The notes under the pieces are model-generated. The model had not been told where the DNA came from and searched no databases. It was given only the letters and a program-made list of their open reading frames with translations. Shown in pieces: positions 34,904-44,928 of a stretch of DNA of 64,000 nucleotides. The first letter of the stretch is position 1; each line of letters starts with the position of its first letter. Origin of the DNA: Chitinophagaceae bacterium (GTDB lineage Bacteria; Bacteroidota; Bacteroidia; Chitinophagales; Chitinophagaceae); NCBI GenBank assembly GCA_023957125.1, contig JAMLHL010000004.1, forward strand, positions 1 to 64,000, written 5' to 3'. The translations under genes were made by a program, and so were the position numbers.

Positions 34904-35902
34904 CTAAAAACGGGGACAATAAAAAGGTTTGGTTTTCATGCTGTTTTTGCGCCACCAGGTATAGGACAAGGATACCTCCACACTGTTGCGATCAATCTCC
35001 ATGGTATTTTTGGTGGATACATTGGTATCATAACTCATACCGATGGTAAGCCCTTTGAAATAAATGCCTGCGAAGGGAGACAGTGCGTCCCCGAAGCGCA
35101 GGTTGGCGCCAAACATCAGGTCCACCTGCTCTCCCGCATTTAACTGCAGATAGGCGCCTGCCATCTTTTCCTCTGTTTGCCCCTGTGTCATATACAGTAC
35201 ATTAGGTACAATATTCAGAAGATCCGAAACAATAATCCTGGCGCCGGCATGAGCGCTGTAGCGGATGGGCAGGGCCTGCTTGTCGCCACCGGCGATAAAT
35301 GGATCTTTGGGCCGGGTAATATGAAAAGCCGAAAGTCCGCCGAAAAGATTTATTTTCCTGTCGGGAGTGGCGTCATAATACACGATCCCCGCACCCGCGT
35401 CAAATGAAAACATATTGGGTTTATGAAACACTTCGGCCGAGTGGGCGGATGGGTCAAAGCCGATCCCTGCCGTCCATTGCTCTCCGAACTGAAGATTGTT
35501 GGGGTTGAAATTCCGATTCAGCACACCTGCCTGCATGGCCATTACCACATAGTGATTATTAAACCGGGCACCCGTATAAGCAACGCTCAGGTAAGCGTTA
35601 TTATAATGATAGGCCTTATCGGATGAGGACTGGTTTAAAAGATTAACCCCCAGATTGATATTTTTATTGGTAGGCATTTCGGCGGAGATCCCCCGGGTAG
35701 AAAGCGTATTGTTGTATTGACTGCGCCATACCGCCGACACCCGGTAATCGCCTTCGATAGCGCCGGTAAGAGCAGGGTTCAGCAATACCGGCTGGATGAA
35801 ATATTGTGAGAAATGCGGATCTACCTGGCAGTACCCGGAACCGAATAAACCGCACACCGCGATGGCCACCGCCGCAGGGATTTTAAGTATATATTGTTTC
35901 AT
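34904..35902 (-). CDS. PorP/SprF-family type IX secretion membrane protein
   Basis: A 332-residue outer-membrane barrel with signal peptide, then the family opening QVDPHFSQYFIQPVLLNPALTG. These proteins help deliver or attach T9SS cargo and are often encoded beside a cargo with a type B sorting domain, as here. It lies between the cargo gene and the OmpA/PD40 gene, all in the same direction. Confidence 0.92.
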   Translation of the reverse strand: MKQYILKIPAAVAIAVCGLFGSGYCQVDPHFSQYFIQPVLLNPALTGAIEGDYRVSAVWRSQYNNTLSTRGISAEMPTNKNINLGVNLLNQSSSDKAYHYNNAYLSVAYTGARFNNHYVVMAMQAGVLNRNFNPNNLQFGEQWTAGIGFDPSAHSAEVFHKPNMFSFDAGAGIVYYDATPDRKINLFGGLSAFHITRPKDPFIAGGDKQALPIRYSAHAGARIIVSDLLNIVPNVLYMTQGQTEEKMAGAYLQLNAGEQVDLMFGANLRFGDALSPFAGIYFKGLTIGMSYDTNVSTKNTMEIDRNSVEVSLSYTWWRKNSMKTKPFYCPRF

Positions 35903-35946
35903 CCGTATATTTTCGTTTTTATTATTAATAATAGTCGCTATCGTAT

Positions 35947-37524
35947 TTACCGGATAAGCCGTACAGTGCCTTTTTTGATAAAAGAATCTTCGTTCGACAG
36001 CCTCACCTTCACCACATATACATACACGCCTACGGGTTGCGGCCTGTTTTTATGGGTCCCGTTCCAACCCTGCTGGTTGTCCCCGGTTTCAAAAACCAAA
36101 GCCCCCCATTGGTTGAAAATCTTTATTTCCGCGCCGGTAACGGAAGAACCATATACTCTGAAAACATCGTTCTTCCCATCGTTGTTGGGTGTAAATGCAT
36201 TGGGAATAAAAAAGTCTTTGTTATCCACGGTAGTTTTTACACTGGCGGTATCCATACATCCTTCCGCCGATCGTCCTATCACATAAAAAGTGCTGGTAGT
36301 ATCGCTTACGATCAGGGACTGTGAAGTAGCGGTCTGATTGCCGAAATAAATTTCCGGCTGCCAGGCAATTACATTGTAGGAGGCATTGGCGGAAGTGGTC
36401 AGAGTAGCGGGAGACCCCACCAGCATCGGGTTGGGATTGGCGATTAATGAAATAGAAAAATCCTGGATCTGCACCCTTACCGTAGCCGTATCGGTGCAGC
36501 CTGCATCGTTCACCGCAACGGCCTTGTATATAGCATTGCCGGCAGGCTGAACTTCGATGCTGTCGCCTGCACCCAGGTTAAGCCAGGTGATTGCGTTGCC
36601 GGGTGAATAAGCCCTGAGCATGGCAGGCAGTCCTTTACAAACCACCACCATCTCGTCGGCTGTTATAACCGGCTGATCATTAAGCACCACCACCACCGGT
36701 TCAATGGTGGTAAAACAACCGCCGTCGCTGGAGCCTCGGATATAATAGGTAGCGCTTTCCGATACCGCTTCAGGGTTACTGACCGGCATGGTACCGTCCA
36801 CGTCTGTGAAATACCGGTAGATCAACCCGCTGGTACTGCCCTCCGTTATGGCCGGATCGGTGATATCGGCGGTAGGTGAGCCACAAACCGGCAATGGGTT
36901 GGTGATAACCAGTGTCGGATCGCCCACGTTGACGTTGGTAGTGGCTGTGCCGGTGCAGGCCCCGCTGGTAAAGGTATAGTTAACTGTATAAGACCCCGGA
37001 ACACTGGCGGCGAGATCAATTTCTCCGGTGCCCGCATCAATAGACAGCCCGGTGGAGGAACTATACACGCCGCCGGTCTGCCCCTGCAGGGTTACAGTTG
37101 CCCTTCCGGCGCCACAATAAGGAGACCGTTCATAATTAATGGACACCCCGGGCATCGGGTCGGCTGAAATTTGTATGGCAGCGGAAGTATTGCTTTCTGT
37201 GCCCGAAAACACCACCCTCCGGTACCATTGCGTTTGCGCAATGGCGCCGGGAGCATATCCCTTGCCGGTAGCGCCCTCAATATCGGCAAATCCTGCCGTG
37301 GCCGATGTGCTACTGCTCTGCCATTGAAAAGTAAATTCACCGGTTCCCCCTGTCGGATCACTTCCCGTTAAAGGAGCAGGAACGGTATTGCTACAGATAA
37401 GCTGGTCATTCCCAATAATATTGTTGTCAATTGCATTGTAAAAGCCGGGCACAGGTGTGGCCTTGGCCCAATGTGCAACCAGGATCAGAAAGAAGAAAAA
37501 AATTCGGTTTCTCATTATTATCAA
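35947..37524 (-). CDS. T9SS type B (gliding-motility C-terminal) secreted cargo
   Basis: A 525-residue secreted protein. The signal sequence is NRIFFFFLILVAHWAKA. The middle is Ig-like and Thr/Ser-rich (SNPEAVSESATYYIRGSSDG). The C-terminus is the type B sorting domain: FFIPNAFTPNNDGKNDVFRV and GVYVYVVKVRLSNE. It should pass through the T9SS and be held at the surface by the PorP homologue encoded next. No catalytic domain is visible, so an adhesin-like role is likely. The upstream 183 bp hold no gene. Confidence 0.9.
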   Translation of the reverse strand: MIIMRNRIFFFFLILVAHWAKATPVPGFYNAIDNNIIGNDQLICSNTVPAPLTGSDPTGGTGEFTFQWQSSSTSATAGFADIEGATGKGYAPGAIAQTQWYRRVVFSGTESNTSAAIQISADPMPGVSINYERSPYCGAGRATVTLQGQTGGVYSSSTGLSIDAGTGEIDLAASVPGSYTVNYTFTSGACTGTATTNVNVGDPTLVITNPLPVCGSPTADITDPAITEGSTSGLIYRYFTDVDGTMPVSNPEAVSESATYYIRGSSDGGCFTTIEPVVVVLNDQPVITADEMVVVCKGLPAMLRAYSPGNAITWLNLGAGDSIEVQPAGNAIYKAVAVNDAGCTDTATVRVQIQDFSISLIANPNPMLVGSPATLTTSANASYNVIAWQPEIYFGNQTATSQSLIVSDTTSTFYVIGRSAEGCMDTASVKTTVDNKDFFIPNAFTPNNDGKNDVFRVYGSSVTGAEIKIFNQWGALVFETGDNQQGWNGTHKNRPQPVGVYVYVVKVRLSNEDSFIKKGTVRLIR

Positions 37525-37708
37525 CAGGTATTGGATTAGAACCTGATTTCTCTTCAGGATAAGTATCTACATTAACTTACATGGCTGGAACTTATTGTAT
37601 GTCAACCGCTTTTTTTACCCGCATTTCGGGAAAGGAAGTCGTTCGGGAAGGAGGTAACAGGCATATTGTTTTTATTACCGGTCAATTGCCGGTTTGAAAG
37701 CCTGCTCG

Positions 37709-37990
37709 TCAACGGATCATGATCTCCGTAATAAGCGGCTCTCCTAAAGCTTCATTGACGCGCTGGATGATCTTTTCTTTTTGGAAAATCAATTCATTTT
37801 TCAAGGGGGCCACAGAGGTAGTGATAAACAGGGTCCGGTTAATGATCTGTATTTTATCCGTGTAACGGGCGATCGTTTTTCCCATAAGTTTTTCCCATAT
37901 ATCGGTGATCTGCAATGCCTGGATGTTTCCTTTCAGCCGGCTTCTCTGAAGAAATATTTTCAGGGCGTCACCTATGGATAATTCGCTCAT
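37709..37990 (-). CDS. DUF721/DciA-like protein
   Basis: A 93-residue protein, MSELSIGDALKIFLQRSRLK...ITDIWEKLMGKTIARYTDKI, matching the DUF721 fold. DciA relatives load the replicative helicase. Bacteroidota members are short. The ATG at 37990 gives the conserved N-terminus; a TTG at 38015-38017 is an alternative. Confidence 0.85.
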   Translation of the reverse strand: MSELSIGDALKIFLQRSRLKGNIQALQITDIWEKLMGKTIARYTDKIQIINRTLFITTSVAPLKNELIFQKEKIIQRVNEALGEPLITEIMIR

Positions 37991-38061
37991 TTCGCTAAGA
38001 TAAGATGATTTGATCAATGGGATTTAAAAAACCAAAACGCACGACCGTTATTGGTACATCC

Positions 38062-38080
38062 CAGATGGTCGCTCCATCTG
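38062..38080. repeat. Small perfect hairpin in the dciA/yebC divergent gap
   Basis: CAGATGG-TCGCT-CCATCTG forms a 7-bp stem with a 5-base loop. It resembles in design the hairpins at 32.5 kb but shares no sequence with them. Confidence 0.5.
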
Positions 38081-38176
38081 TTATATTCCGGTGGGTGTGA
38101 TGCCGACCGGTATTGGGTTCCACAGGCGGGATACATGCCTCGTCATTAGTCCGCCGGATTTTTCCGATCATTACTG

Positions 38177-38184
38177 TACATTTG
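38177..38184 (+). promoter_or_regulatory. Candidate -7 element for yebC
   Basis: TACATTTG is a full TAnnTTTG match, 41 bp before the yebC ATG. A T-rich stretch about 20 bp upstream could be a weak -33. Confidence 0.5.
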
Positions 38185-38225
38185 CAACACTCAAGTTGTA
38201 AAAACAGCACCTCAATCAAATTTTA

Positions 38226-38948
38226 ATGGGAAGAATATTTGAAGTACGCAAAGCAACCATGTTTGCCCGATGGGACCGGATGGCCAAACAGTTTACCCGG
38301 ATCGGAAAAGATATTGCTATTGCGGTTAAAGCCGGCGGTCCCGACCCTGCCACCAATTCAGCATTACGGCGTTGTATCCAGAATGCGAAAAGTGTGAACA
38401 TGCCCAAAGACAGGATTGAAGCGGCTATCAAACGTGCCTCGGGGAAGGAGATGGACAATTACGATGAGATTTTGTATGAAGGGTACGGGCCGCATGGGGT
38501 GGCCATACTGGTAGAAGCAGCTACAGACAATCATGTACGAACGGTAGCGAACGTAAAATCACATTTCAATAAGGGCAATGGCACTTTAGGAACCAGTGGA
38601 AGCGTGGCTTTCCAGTTTAAGAAGATGGGCGTTTTTAAACTGAACCCCGAAGGTCTGAATGGCGATGAGCTGGAATTGGAGTTAATTGATTACGGGCTGG
38701 AAGAACTGGGCGAAAGTACGGGCGAAAATGGAGAAGACATCCTGGTATTGCGCACCGGTTTCACGGATTTTGGCAACATGCAGAAGGCGCTGGAAGAAAA
38801 GCATATCACCCCTATCAGTGCGGAGGTGGAATGGATCCCTTCCACAACCGTATCGCTCCCTGAAGAAGAAGCCCAGGAAGTATTAAAACTGGTGGATCGC
38901 CTGGAACAGGATGACGATGTACAAAAAGTATTTCATAACTTACAATAA
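38226..38948 (+). CDS. YebC/PmpR-family protein
   Basis: A 240-residue YebC-family protein, with [36 protein letters not shown] and [18 protein letters not shown]. The family was described as transcriptional regulators; some members relieve ribosome stalling. Length is normal. It stands alone on the + strand and precedes a carbonic anhydrase gene by 47 bp. Confidence 0.92.
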   Translation: MGRIFEVRKATMFARWDRMAKQFTRIGKDIAIAVKAGGPDPATNSALRRCIQNAKSVNMPKDRIEAAIKRASGKEMDNYDEILYEGYGPHGVAILVEAATDNHVRTVANVKSHFNKGNGTLGTSGSVAFQFKKMGVFKLNPEGLNGDELELELIDYGLEELGESTGENGEDILVLRTGFTDFGNMQKALEEKHITPISAEVEWIPSTTVSLPEEEAQEVLKLVDRLEQDDDVQKVFHNLQ

Positions 38949-38995
38949 ACGGAACCGGGGGATGCCGGCTGAATTAAATCCCTCCTTTATTTATC

Positions 38996-39637
38996 GTGGA
39001 TAACTATAATCAGATTTTTGAAAACAACCGGAAATGGGTTGCCTCTAAAACCGCTTCCGATGCTGATTTTTTTAAAAAATTAGCCGTTGACCAGGACCCC
39101 CAGTTTTTATATATTGGCTGCAGCGACAGCCGGATACCTGCCAATGCGGTAATGGGGCTGGAACCGGGTGAAGTGTTTGTGCACCGGAATGTCGGCAACC
39201 TCGTATGTGCAACCGATCTGAACGTGGCAACGGTGATCAACTACTGCGTACGGCATCTTAATGTGAAACATATTGTGGTATGCGGGCATTATAACTGCGG
39301 AGGCGTAAAGGCAGCCATGCAACCCAAAGACCTGGGAATCCTTAATCCCTGGTTAAGAGAGATCCGGGATGTGTACCGGCTGCATAAAGAAGAACTGAAC
39401 GCAATAGCCGATGAACAACAAAGGTACGACCGGCTGGTTGAGTTAAATGTCGAAGAACAATGTATCAATGTAATCAAAATTGCCAGCGTGCAGCAGAAAT
39501 TCGAGGAAACCGGCTACCCCGTGGTGCACGGCTGGGTATTTGATGTAAAAACGGGTCTTCTGAAAGACCTGAAACTGGATTTTGAAAAGATCCTCCGGGA
39601 TATCCAGGAGATTTACAATCTCAGGGATACGAAATGA
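38996..39637 (+). CDS. Beta-class carbonic anhydrase
   Basis: A 213-residue enzyme that interconverts CO2 and bicarbonate. The zinc ligands are Cys42 (IGCSDSR), His98 and Cys101 (CGHYNCGG), with the Asp44-Arg46 dyad. The only suitable start is the GTG at 38996 (VDNYNQIFENN). Confidence 0.93.
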   Translation: MDNYNQIFENNRKWVASKTASDADFFKKLAVDQDPQFLYIGCSDSRIPANAVMGLEPGEVFVHRNVGNLVCATDLNVATVINYCVRHLNVKHIVVCGHYNCGGVKAAMQPKDLGILNPWLREIRDVYRLHKEELNAIADEQQRYDRLVELNVEEQCINVIKIASVQQKFEETGYPVVHGWVFDVKTGLLKDLKLDFEKILRDIQEIYNLRDTK

Positions 39638-39819
39638 TATCATGTGGTATGCTCTACCCGGTGCCGGGGGTGTCATAGAATAGTATGATATTCAGATCAC
39701 TCAAATAAATGGAGTATTGACTAAAAAATTGCGCTGGTTATACACCGGTTCTTTTTTTTTGAAAAAATGTGCGATGTTTCCGGAATTTTGAGGAGAAAAA
39801 CAGTGGCAATCTAACAATC

Positions 39820-42800
39820 ATGGTTTTCAGAAGAGCATGCATTGGCTTGTGTTTCTGGGTGCTGAGTATCCCTGTAACAGCGCAGTTTGCGGAATACCAG
39901 CTCCAGTTTTTTGACTATCCGAGCGGAATTCGTTCAGACGAAATCGTATCTCTTGGCAAGGATCAGAAAGGGGTACTTTGGATATTGTATCGCTCGAAGG
40001 TGCAGTTGTTTGACGGCAAGGAAGCACAGACTTTCAGCCCTGCTCCCAGACTAAACAGCCTGCTTTGCGATAAAAAAGGCCATATATGGGTTTGCTCGGA
40101 AAAAGAAGTGTTTCTTTTCTCGGAACAAACCGGGAAGTTTGATTCTGTAAAGATCGGGCACACGCCGCAAAGTTTGAAAGTGGGTCCCGTCATTGAACTG
40201 CAGGATGGCAGGATATGGATGATCACCAACCTCGGCTTTTTCCAGTTTGATGAATCAAAACGCGAATTCCATAAAGCAGTATCCCTGCTGCGTGAAGGAA
40301 TACCGTTTCTTACCGATGTTCTGGCGCATCATAAGGAGATGCTGTTTTTCCATGGTCGTGGTTTTATCTACCGGTACAACCTCTCAACCGCGCAGTTAGA
40401 CAGCATGGTAATTGGATCGCCTTATGACATCTTCCCGATAAGCGAAGACAGTTTACTGGTCAACCTGCGAAACACCTCTCCCCAATGGTACCGGTTTTCC
40501 ACCCGGTCTATCACCAAAGTATCACTTGGTAAGGAGTTTGCCGAAGCCTTCACCATGAGGCATATGACAGCTATCACACCTACTTGTTTTTTAATTGCAT
40601 CCGCCAATGGGATCATTGAATACGATGCCAATAAAAAAGTATTCCTGAAACAAAATTTTTTCCTGAATGGCCGAAAATTAGCCACCAAAGAATTTGCCAG
40701 CTTCATTTTATATGATCAGCAGGAGGGATATGTATGGCTTGCTACTACAGACGGCATAGCCCGCTTTGCTCTCAGAAACCCACCCATGGCGCTGGTAAAG
40801 ATCAGCCAGATGAATGATGAAGTGCCCGCCATCATTAATGACATAAGAAAAATTGTCCAGGATGAAGAGGGCAACTTATGGATGGCCACCGGTTACGGAT
40901 TTGTATGCTGGAAAAAAGAGGAAGGGAAATGGATCCTGTTTCCACCTGCCAGCAACGACAGTACCAGGCTGAGCCACGAATCCATCAGGGGAATGGTATA
41001 TGACGGGAAATACCTGATCTTAGGCCCCACCAATAAAGGGTTATGGTTATACGATATCAGAACAGGAGAATACAGGAGGCCTGTGTATGATACGGAAGAG
41101 ACCAGGAAGCTGAGCGAAACGGATTTCGTAAATGAAATTGCCACTTTACACAATGGCAATCACATCATTCTTGCCGATCATGCCATATACATCCTGGATG
41201 GAAAAACCTATCATTTAAAACAGTTCAAACATCCTGCCATCAAGCCGGGGAATGCCAGTTTTTGTGCCCAGGGAGGAGATGACATCGTATGGATAGCCAC
41301 CGCCTCCGGGATATATTGTTTTGACCGGGAAATGAACTATCTCCTTACGGTGCCGGAAGGATTCAGAAGTAATGCTATTAATTACGGATACAGCGGTTTC
41401 ATAATGAAAGACAACGGGCTGTTGCTCCCCTGCGCCACCGGACTGTATGCGCTCTATTACGAAAATGGAACGGTGCGGAGCGATAAAATAACCAATCTTT
41501 TTGACCAGGTGGTTCTATTCACCGTGTATATGGATAACAACGGGGTTATATGGGCCAGTTCTGAAAATGGCATTTACCGGTTTGACCCCAGGACCTCCGA
41601 GCTGAACCTTTTCGACCGTTCCGATAATATCCAGGGTTATGGCTTCAACAGCAACAGCGGGTTCAGAGACCGCGACGGACTGCTCTATTTCGGAGGATTA
41701 AACGGCGTCAATTATTGGCAGCCCGAAACCTTTTCCGCACCTAACCAGTCCTTTGAAACCTACATCAGCAAGGTGGGCATCGGCAATGTTGATTACTCCA
41801 TGTACGCTTTCGATACCCTTAAGCCGGTTTCTTATTCAGACCGTTCGTTGAGCGTATCCTTCGCTTCTGTTTATTTTAATAACCCGGCTAAAATACGGTA
41901 CCGTTATAAGCTCAGCAAAATAGATGATGAATGGAAAGATATAGGGAACAATAACGTGGTGCGTTTTTCTTCCCTGTCTCCCGGCAGCTATACCCTCATG
42001 ATGGAGGCAAGCCTGAACCGGGTTGACTGGAAAAAGGCAAGCAATTCACTCAGCTTTCAAATTCTTCAGCCTTTTTGGATGAGCTGGTGGTTTATCAGTG
42101 GCTGCATCCTGCTGACCGGAATTTTTGTCGGGCGTTTTATTTTAGACCAAAAACGGAAAATAAAAATCCATAAAGAAGACCTGGAAACGGCACAGGCCAT
42201 TAATTATTTTTCCTCCGGTATCTACGGTTCAAATGATATTGAGAAAGAATTCCATCATATTGCGGAAAGTTGCATAGAGCGGTTGCATTACAGCTATTCG
42301 GAGATCTATTATTTCGACTGGCGAACCCATGAACTAAAACCCATTGTGAGGCTCCGATCGGATTCCGCCGGAACCGGTATAGAAAAGATACCCGTGGTGA
42401 GAGAAGTCGTGAAGAGAGTGGCAACTACCGGGAAAGCGGAGATCATTGCTGATGCAACCCGGGCCGCCAGCTACGATTTCAGGAAGATCCAGGCGCTTTC
42501 GGAAATTGCTGTTCCGATCATAACGGATGGGAAGGTATGGGGTATAATATATGGCGGACATATTAAAAAAGATTTCTTTTCCCAAAAACAACTATCCATA
42601 CTTATAACCATTGCATCGCTTTGCGCGAATAAGATCATTAAGACGAAAGCTGAAAAGGAAAAAGCAAAAGCAGAATCTGTGTTAATGGATACCCGGCAAA
42701 AAATGGCAGAAGCCGAGATGCAGGCATTAAGAGCGCAAATGAATCCTCATTTCATTTTCAATTGCCTGAATTCTATCAACCGTTATATCGTAAAAAGCGA

Positions 42801-43344
42801 CCAGGCAACGGCATCCCTTTACCTTACCCGCTTTGCACGCCTGATACGACTCATACTGGACAATTCAAACAGCCAGTCAATTACCCTGGCGAGTGAGTTG
42901 GAAGCCCTGCGGCTATATGTGGAAATGGAGAGCATTCGTTTTGAAAAGAAGTTTAATTTTGATATCCATCTTGCCGAAGACATATATCCTGAAAGCATAT
43001 ACGTACCACCACTGATCATACAGCCATACGTGGAAAATGCCATCTGGCACGGCTTATTACATAAGGATACCGATGGTTGTTTGTCTGTCCGGATAAGCCG
43101 GAATGAAAATGATATGCTGCAATGCATCATAGAAGACAATGGCGTAGGAAGAGACGTGTCTGCCATGCTGAGAAGCAAAACCATGGCTTCCAAAAAGTCG
43201 TTAGGCATGCAACTCACCGAAAGCCGGCTTGTTTTACTGAGCCGGCAAATGGGTTTTAACGCCTCTGTGCAAATTGAAGACCTGAAGGGTGAACACGGCG
43301 AGCCTCTTGGTACAAAAGTAACGCTGAATATTCCTGTTGATTAA
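39820..43344 (+). CDS. Two-component sensor: propeller/Y_Y_Y/GAF LytS-type histidine kinase
   Basis: About 1174 residues. After a signal peptide, periplasmic propeller repeats (SRKVQLFDG-like blades such as DGRIWMITNLGFFQFD and GNLWMATGYGFVCW) and a Y_Y_Y domain (IRYRYKLSKIDDEWKDIG) lead to a membrane segment near residue 770 (WWFISGCILLTGIFVGRFIL). A GAF domain follows, then the His_kinase domain with MNPHFIFNCLNSINRYI and an HATPase. This is a hybrid-free sensor that pairs with the LytTR gene 16 bp downstream. The GTG at 39769 is ignored. Confidence 0.9.
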   Translation: MVFRRACIGLCFWVLSIPVTAQFAEYQLQFFDYPSGIRSDEIVSLGKDQKGVLWILYRSKVQLFDGKEAQTFSPAPRLNSLLCDKKGHIWVCSEKEVFLFSEQTGKFDSVKIGHTPQSLKVGPVIELQDGRIWMITNLGFFQFDESKREFHKAVSLLREGIPFLTDVLAHHKEMLFFHGRGFIYRYNLSTAQLDSMVIGSPYDIFPISEDSLLVNLRNTSPQWYRFSTRSITKVSLGKEFAEAFTMRHMTAITPTCFLIASANGIIEYDANKKVFLKQNFFLNGRKLATKEFASFILYDQQEGYVWLATTDGIARFALRNPPMALVKISQMNDEVPAIINDIRKIVQDEEGNLWMATGYGFVCWKKEEGKWILFPPASNDSTRLSHESIRGMVYDGKYLILGPTNKGLWLYDIRTGEYRRPVYDTEETRKLSETDFVNEIATLHNGNHIILADHAIYILDGKTYHLKQFKHPAIKPGNASFCAQGGDDIVWIATASGIYCFDREMNYLLTVPEGFRSNAINYGYSGFIMKDNGLLLPCATGLYALYYENGTVRSDKITNLFDQVVLFTVYMDNNGVIWASSENGIYRFDPRTSELNLFDRSDNIQGYGFNSNSGFRDRDGLLYFGGLNGVNYWQPETFSAPNQSFETYISKVGIGNVDYSMYAFDTLKPVSYSDRSLSVSFASVYFNNPAKIRYRYKLSKIDDEWKDIGNNNVVRFSSLSPGSYTLMMEASLNRVDWKKASNSLSFQILQPFWMSWWFISGCILLTGIFVGRFILDQKRKIKIHKEDLETAQAINYFSSGIYGSNDIEKEFHHIAESCIERLHYSYSEIYYFDWRTHELKPIVRLRSDSAGTGIEKIPVVREVVKRVATTGKAEIIADATRAASYDFRKIQALSEIAVPIITDGKVWGIIYGGHIKKDFFSQKQLSILITIASLCANKIIKTKAEKEKAKAESVLMDTRQKMAEAEMQALRAQMNPHFIFNCLNSINRYIVKSDQATASLYLTRFARLIRLILDNSNSQSITLASELEALRLYVEMESIRFEKKFNFDIHLAEDIYPESIYVPPLIIQPYVENAIWHGLLHKDTDGCLSVRISRNENDMLQCIIEDNGVGRDVSAMLRSKTMASKKSLGMQLTESRLVLLSRQMGFNASVQIEDLKGEHGEPLGTKVTLNIPVD

Positions 43345-43359
43345 AATAAAATTCAGACC

Positions 43360-44109
43360 ATGATAAAATGTGTGCTGGTGGATGATGAGAAAAACGCGCT
43401 CGAAATGATGGAATGGTTGTTAAAAACATACTGTCCCCAGGTTTCAATCGTTGCCATGTGTGGTACCGGCGAGGAAGGTATTGAGGCTATTAAAGAACAT
43501 CAGCCGGATGTGGTTTTCTTAGATATAGAGATGCCGCGAATGAACGGATTTGACATGCTGGAACAGTTGAAAGAAATTTCTTTTGAGATTGTATTTTGTA
43601 CCGCATATGACCAGTTTGCCATCAAGGCCTTTAAATATTCCGCGCTGCATTATTTATTAAAACCCATTGAACCGGAAGACCTGAAGGCAACAATCCGGAG
43701 AGTGGAAGAAAGGAAAGCGATCCCTACCCGGGAGCAATTCGCGTTACTGATGCAGCATATTAACCGCCCTTCCAAAACAGCGGCGCCCCGTATTGCCCTC
43801 ACCACCAGTGAAGGGTTGATGTTTGTGGCAACGGAAGAGATCATCTATTGCAGGGCAGAAGGTAACTATACCAATGTGATCCTCACAGGCGGAAAAAAGA
43901 TAATGGTTTCGAGGGTATTGAAAGAACTGGACGAAACCCTTTCGGGGGCCGATTTCTACCGGGTTCACAGCTCTTTCCTGATCAATATCAATCACATAAA
44001 AAAATTCATACGGGGAGAAGGAGGTTATATTGTTATGGACAATGGCGACCATATCATGCTCTCCCGGAGCCGGCGGCATGAATTTATGGAACTCTTTCCC
44101 AGGTTTTAA
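43360..44109 (+). CDS. LytTR-family response regulator
   Basis: A 249-residue regulator. The receiver domain has DDEKNALEMME, the phosphoacceptor Asp55 in VVFLDIEMP, and the conserved Lys in YLLKPIEPED. The C-terminal LytTR DNA-binding domain has IIYCRAEGNYTNVILTGG and FYRVHSSFLININHIKKF. It should act with the sensor kinase encoded just upstream; targets are unknown. Confidence 0.93.
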   Translation: MIKCVLVDDEKNALEMMEWLLKTYCPQVSIVAMCGTGEEGIEAIKEHQPDVVFLDIEMPRMNGFDMLEQLKEISFEIVFCTAYDQFAIKAFKYSALHYLLKPIEPEDLKATIRRVEERKAIPTREQFALLMQHINRPSKTAAPRIALTTSEGLMFVATEEIIYCRAEGNYTNVILTGGKKIMVSRVLKELDETLSGADFYRVHSSFLININHIKKFIRGEGGYIVMDNGDHIMLSRSRRHEFMELFPRF

Positions 44110-44204
44110 CAGCGTTAAAGCTTGCGGTGAAAACATATCGCCAAGCGGCGCTATCTCTTCTCTCGCCCGGCGCCTGACCCGCATGCCGGAAAGCCGTGGA
44201 TAGT

Positions 44205-44239
44205 GTGACGCCCCGGAATACCCTGCCTCCGGGCGTTAC
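44205..44239. terminator. Hairpin between convergent genes
   Basis: GTGACGCCC (44205-44213) pairs with GGGCGTTAC (44231-44239), one G-T pair, with a 17-base loop. It lies between the LytTR gene (+) and the hypothetical gene (-). No T-run follows on either side, so terminator function is uncertain. Confidence 0.4.
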
Positions 44240-44243
44240 CTCA

Positions 44244-44834
44244 TTATTTAATAATAAATTTTCCCAATTTTTTCCCGGCAGCAGCATAAGCAGCGGCAAA
44301 TCTTTCCCCGGTATCGAAGTCGGTTCCCCAGAAACTGCGTGCCGGCGAGTTGTCAATTACCAATTTAGCAAGCACCTTATCCCGGTTGGCTGTTTCCACA
44401 ATTACCGCTTCCGCGTTAATGAAAGCACGCTTCCGTGCAACGCCAACATTAAAGCCCGGCTCCATGAAGGTGGTGTGAAAAACGATGGTATATTTAGCTT
44501 TGGAATCAACGGTGAGGCTACTACCCGAAGAAAATTCTTCATTAAACCTGGGCTCAAATCTCGAGGCTCTGTCGTTCACCCATTTTTTCGCCCATTCATC
44601 ACCCCGTCCTGCTTCATTTTTATTATACTCCTCTGTTTTCGCTTTCACATAATCCGCCTCCCTGTCAAACTTTCCAACGCCCATGGGGTCATAGGTAAAC
44701 TCAATGTTTATTGATTTTTCATTTTTAAGATCAGCGGGAACGTTACCTTCCGGCACGCTGATGCGCTGCGCGTAAATCGCATGAGAAACCAGGATAACTG
44801 CAGGGAGCAGGATGGCTTTTTTAAGCAATTGCAT
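44244..44834 (-). CDS. Exported protein of unknown function
   Basis: A 196-residue protein with signal peptide KKAILLPAVILVSHAIYAQ. Charged residues and a central SSGSSLTVDSKAKYTIVFHT strand pair, then INAEAVIVETANRDKVLAK. No family recognised. It is convergent with the LytTR gene and shares direction with the flexirubin-type block, 94 bp after it; whether it belongs to that operon is unclear. Confidence 0.6.
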   Translation of the reverse strand: MQLLKKAILLPAVILVSHAIYAQRISVPEGNVPADLKNEKSINIEFTYDPMGVGKFDREADYVKAKTEEYNKNEAGRGDEWAKKWVNDRASRFEPRFNEEFSSGSSLTVDSKAKYTIVFHTTFMEPGFNVGVARKRAFINAEAVIVETANRDKVLAKLVIDNSPARSFWGTDFDTGERFAAAYAAAGKKLGKFIIK

Positions 44835-44928
44835 AAATGATGGTTTTTTACAGTTACAAGCTACTGTTTTTTATTAATATATACAAGCGGGTTTTCATCG
44901 AAGATCTAAAAGAATACTCTCCTGTCTT

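Noticed and set aside
39769..39819. N-terminal extension of the sensor kinase from a GTG
   Set aside because: The signal peptide begins at the ATG at 39820 and the extension is charged and unrelated.
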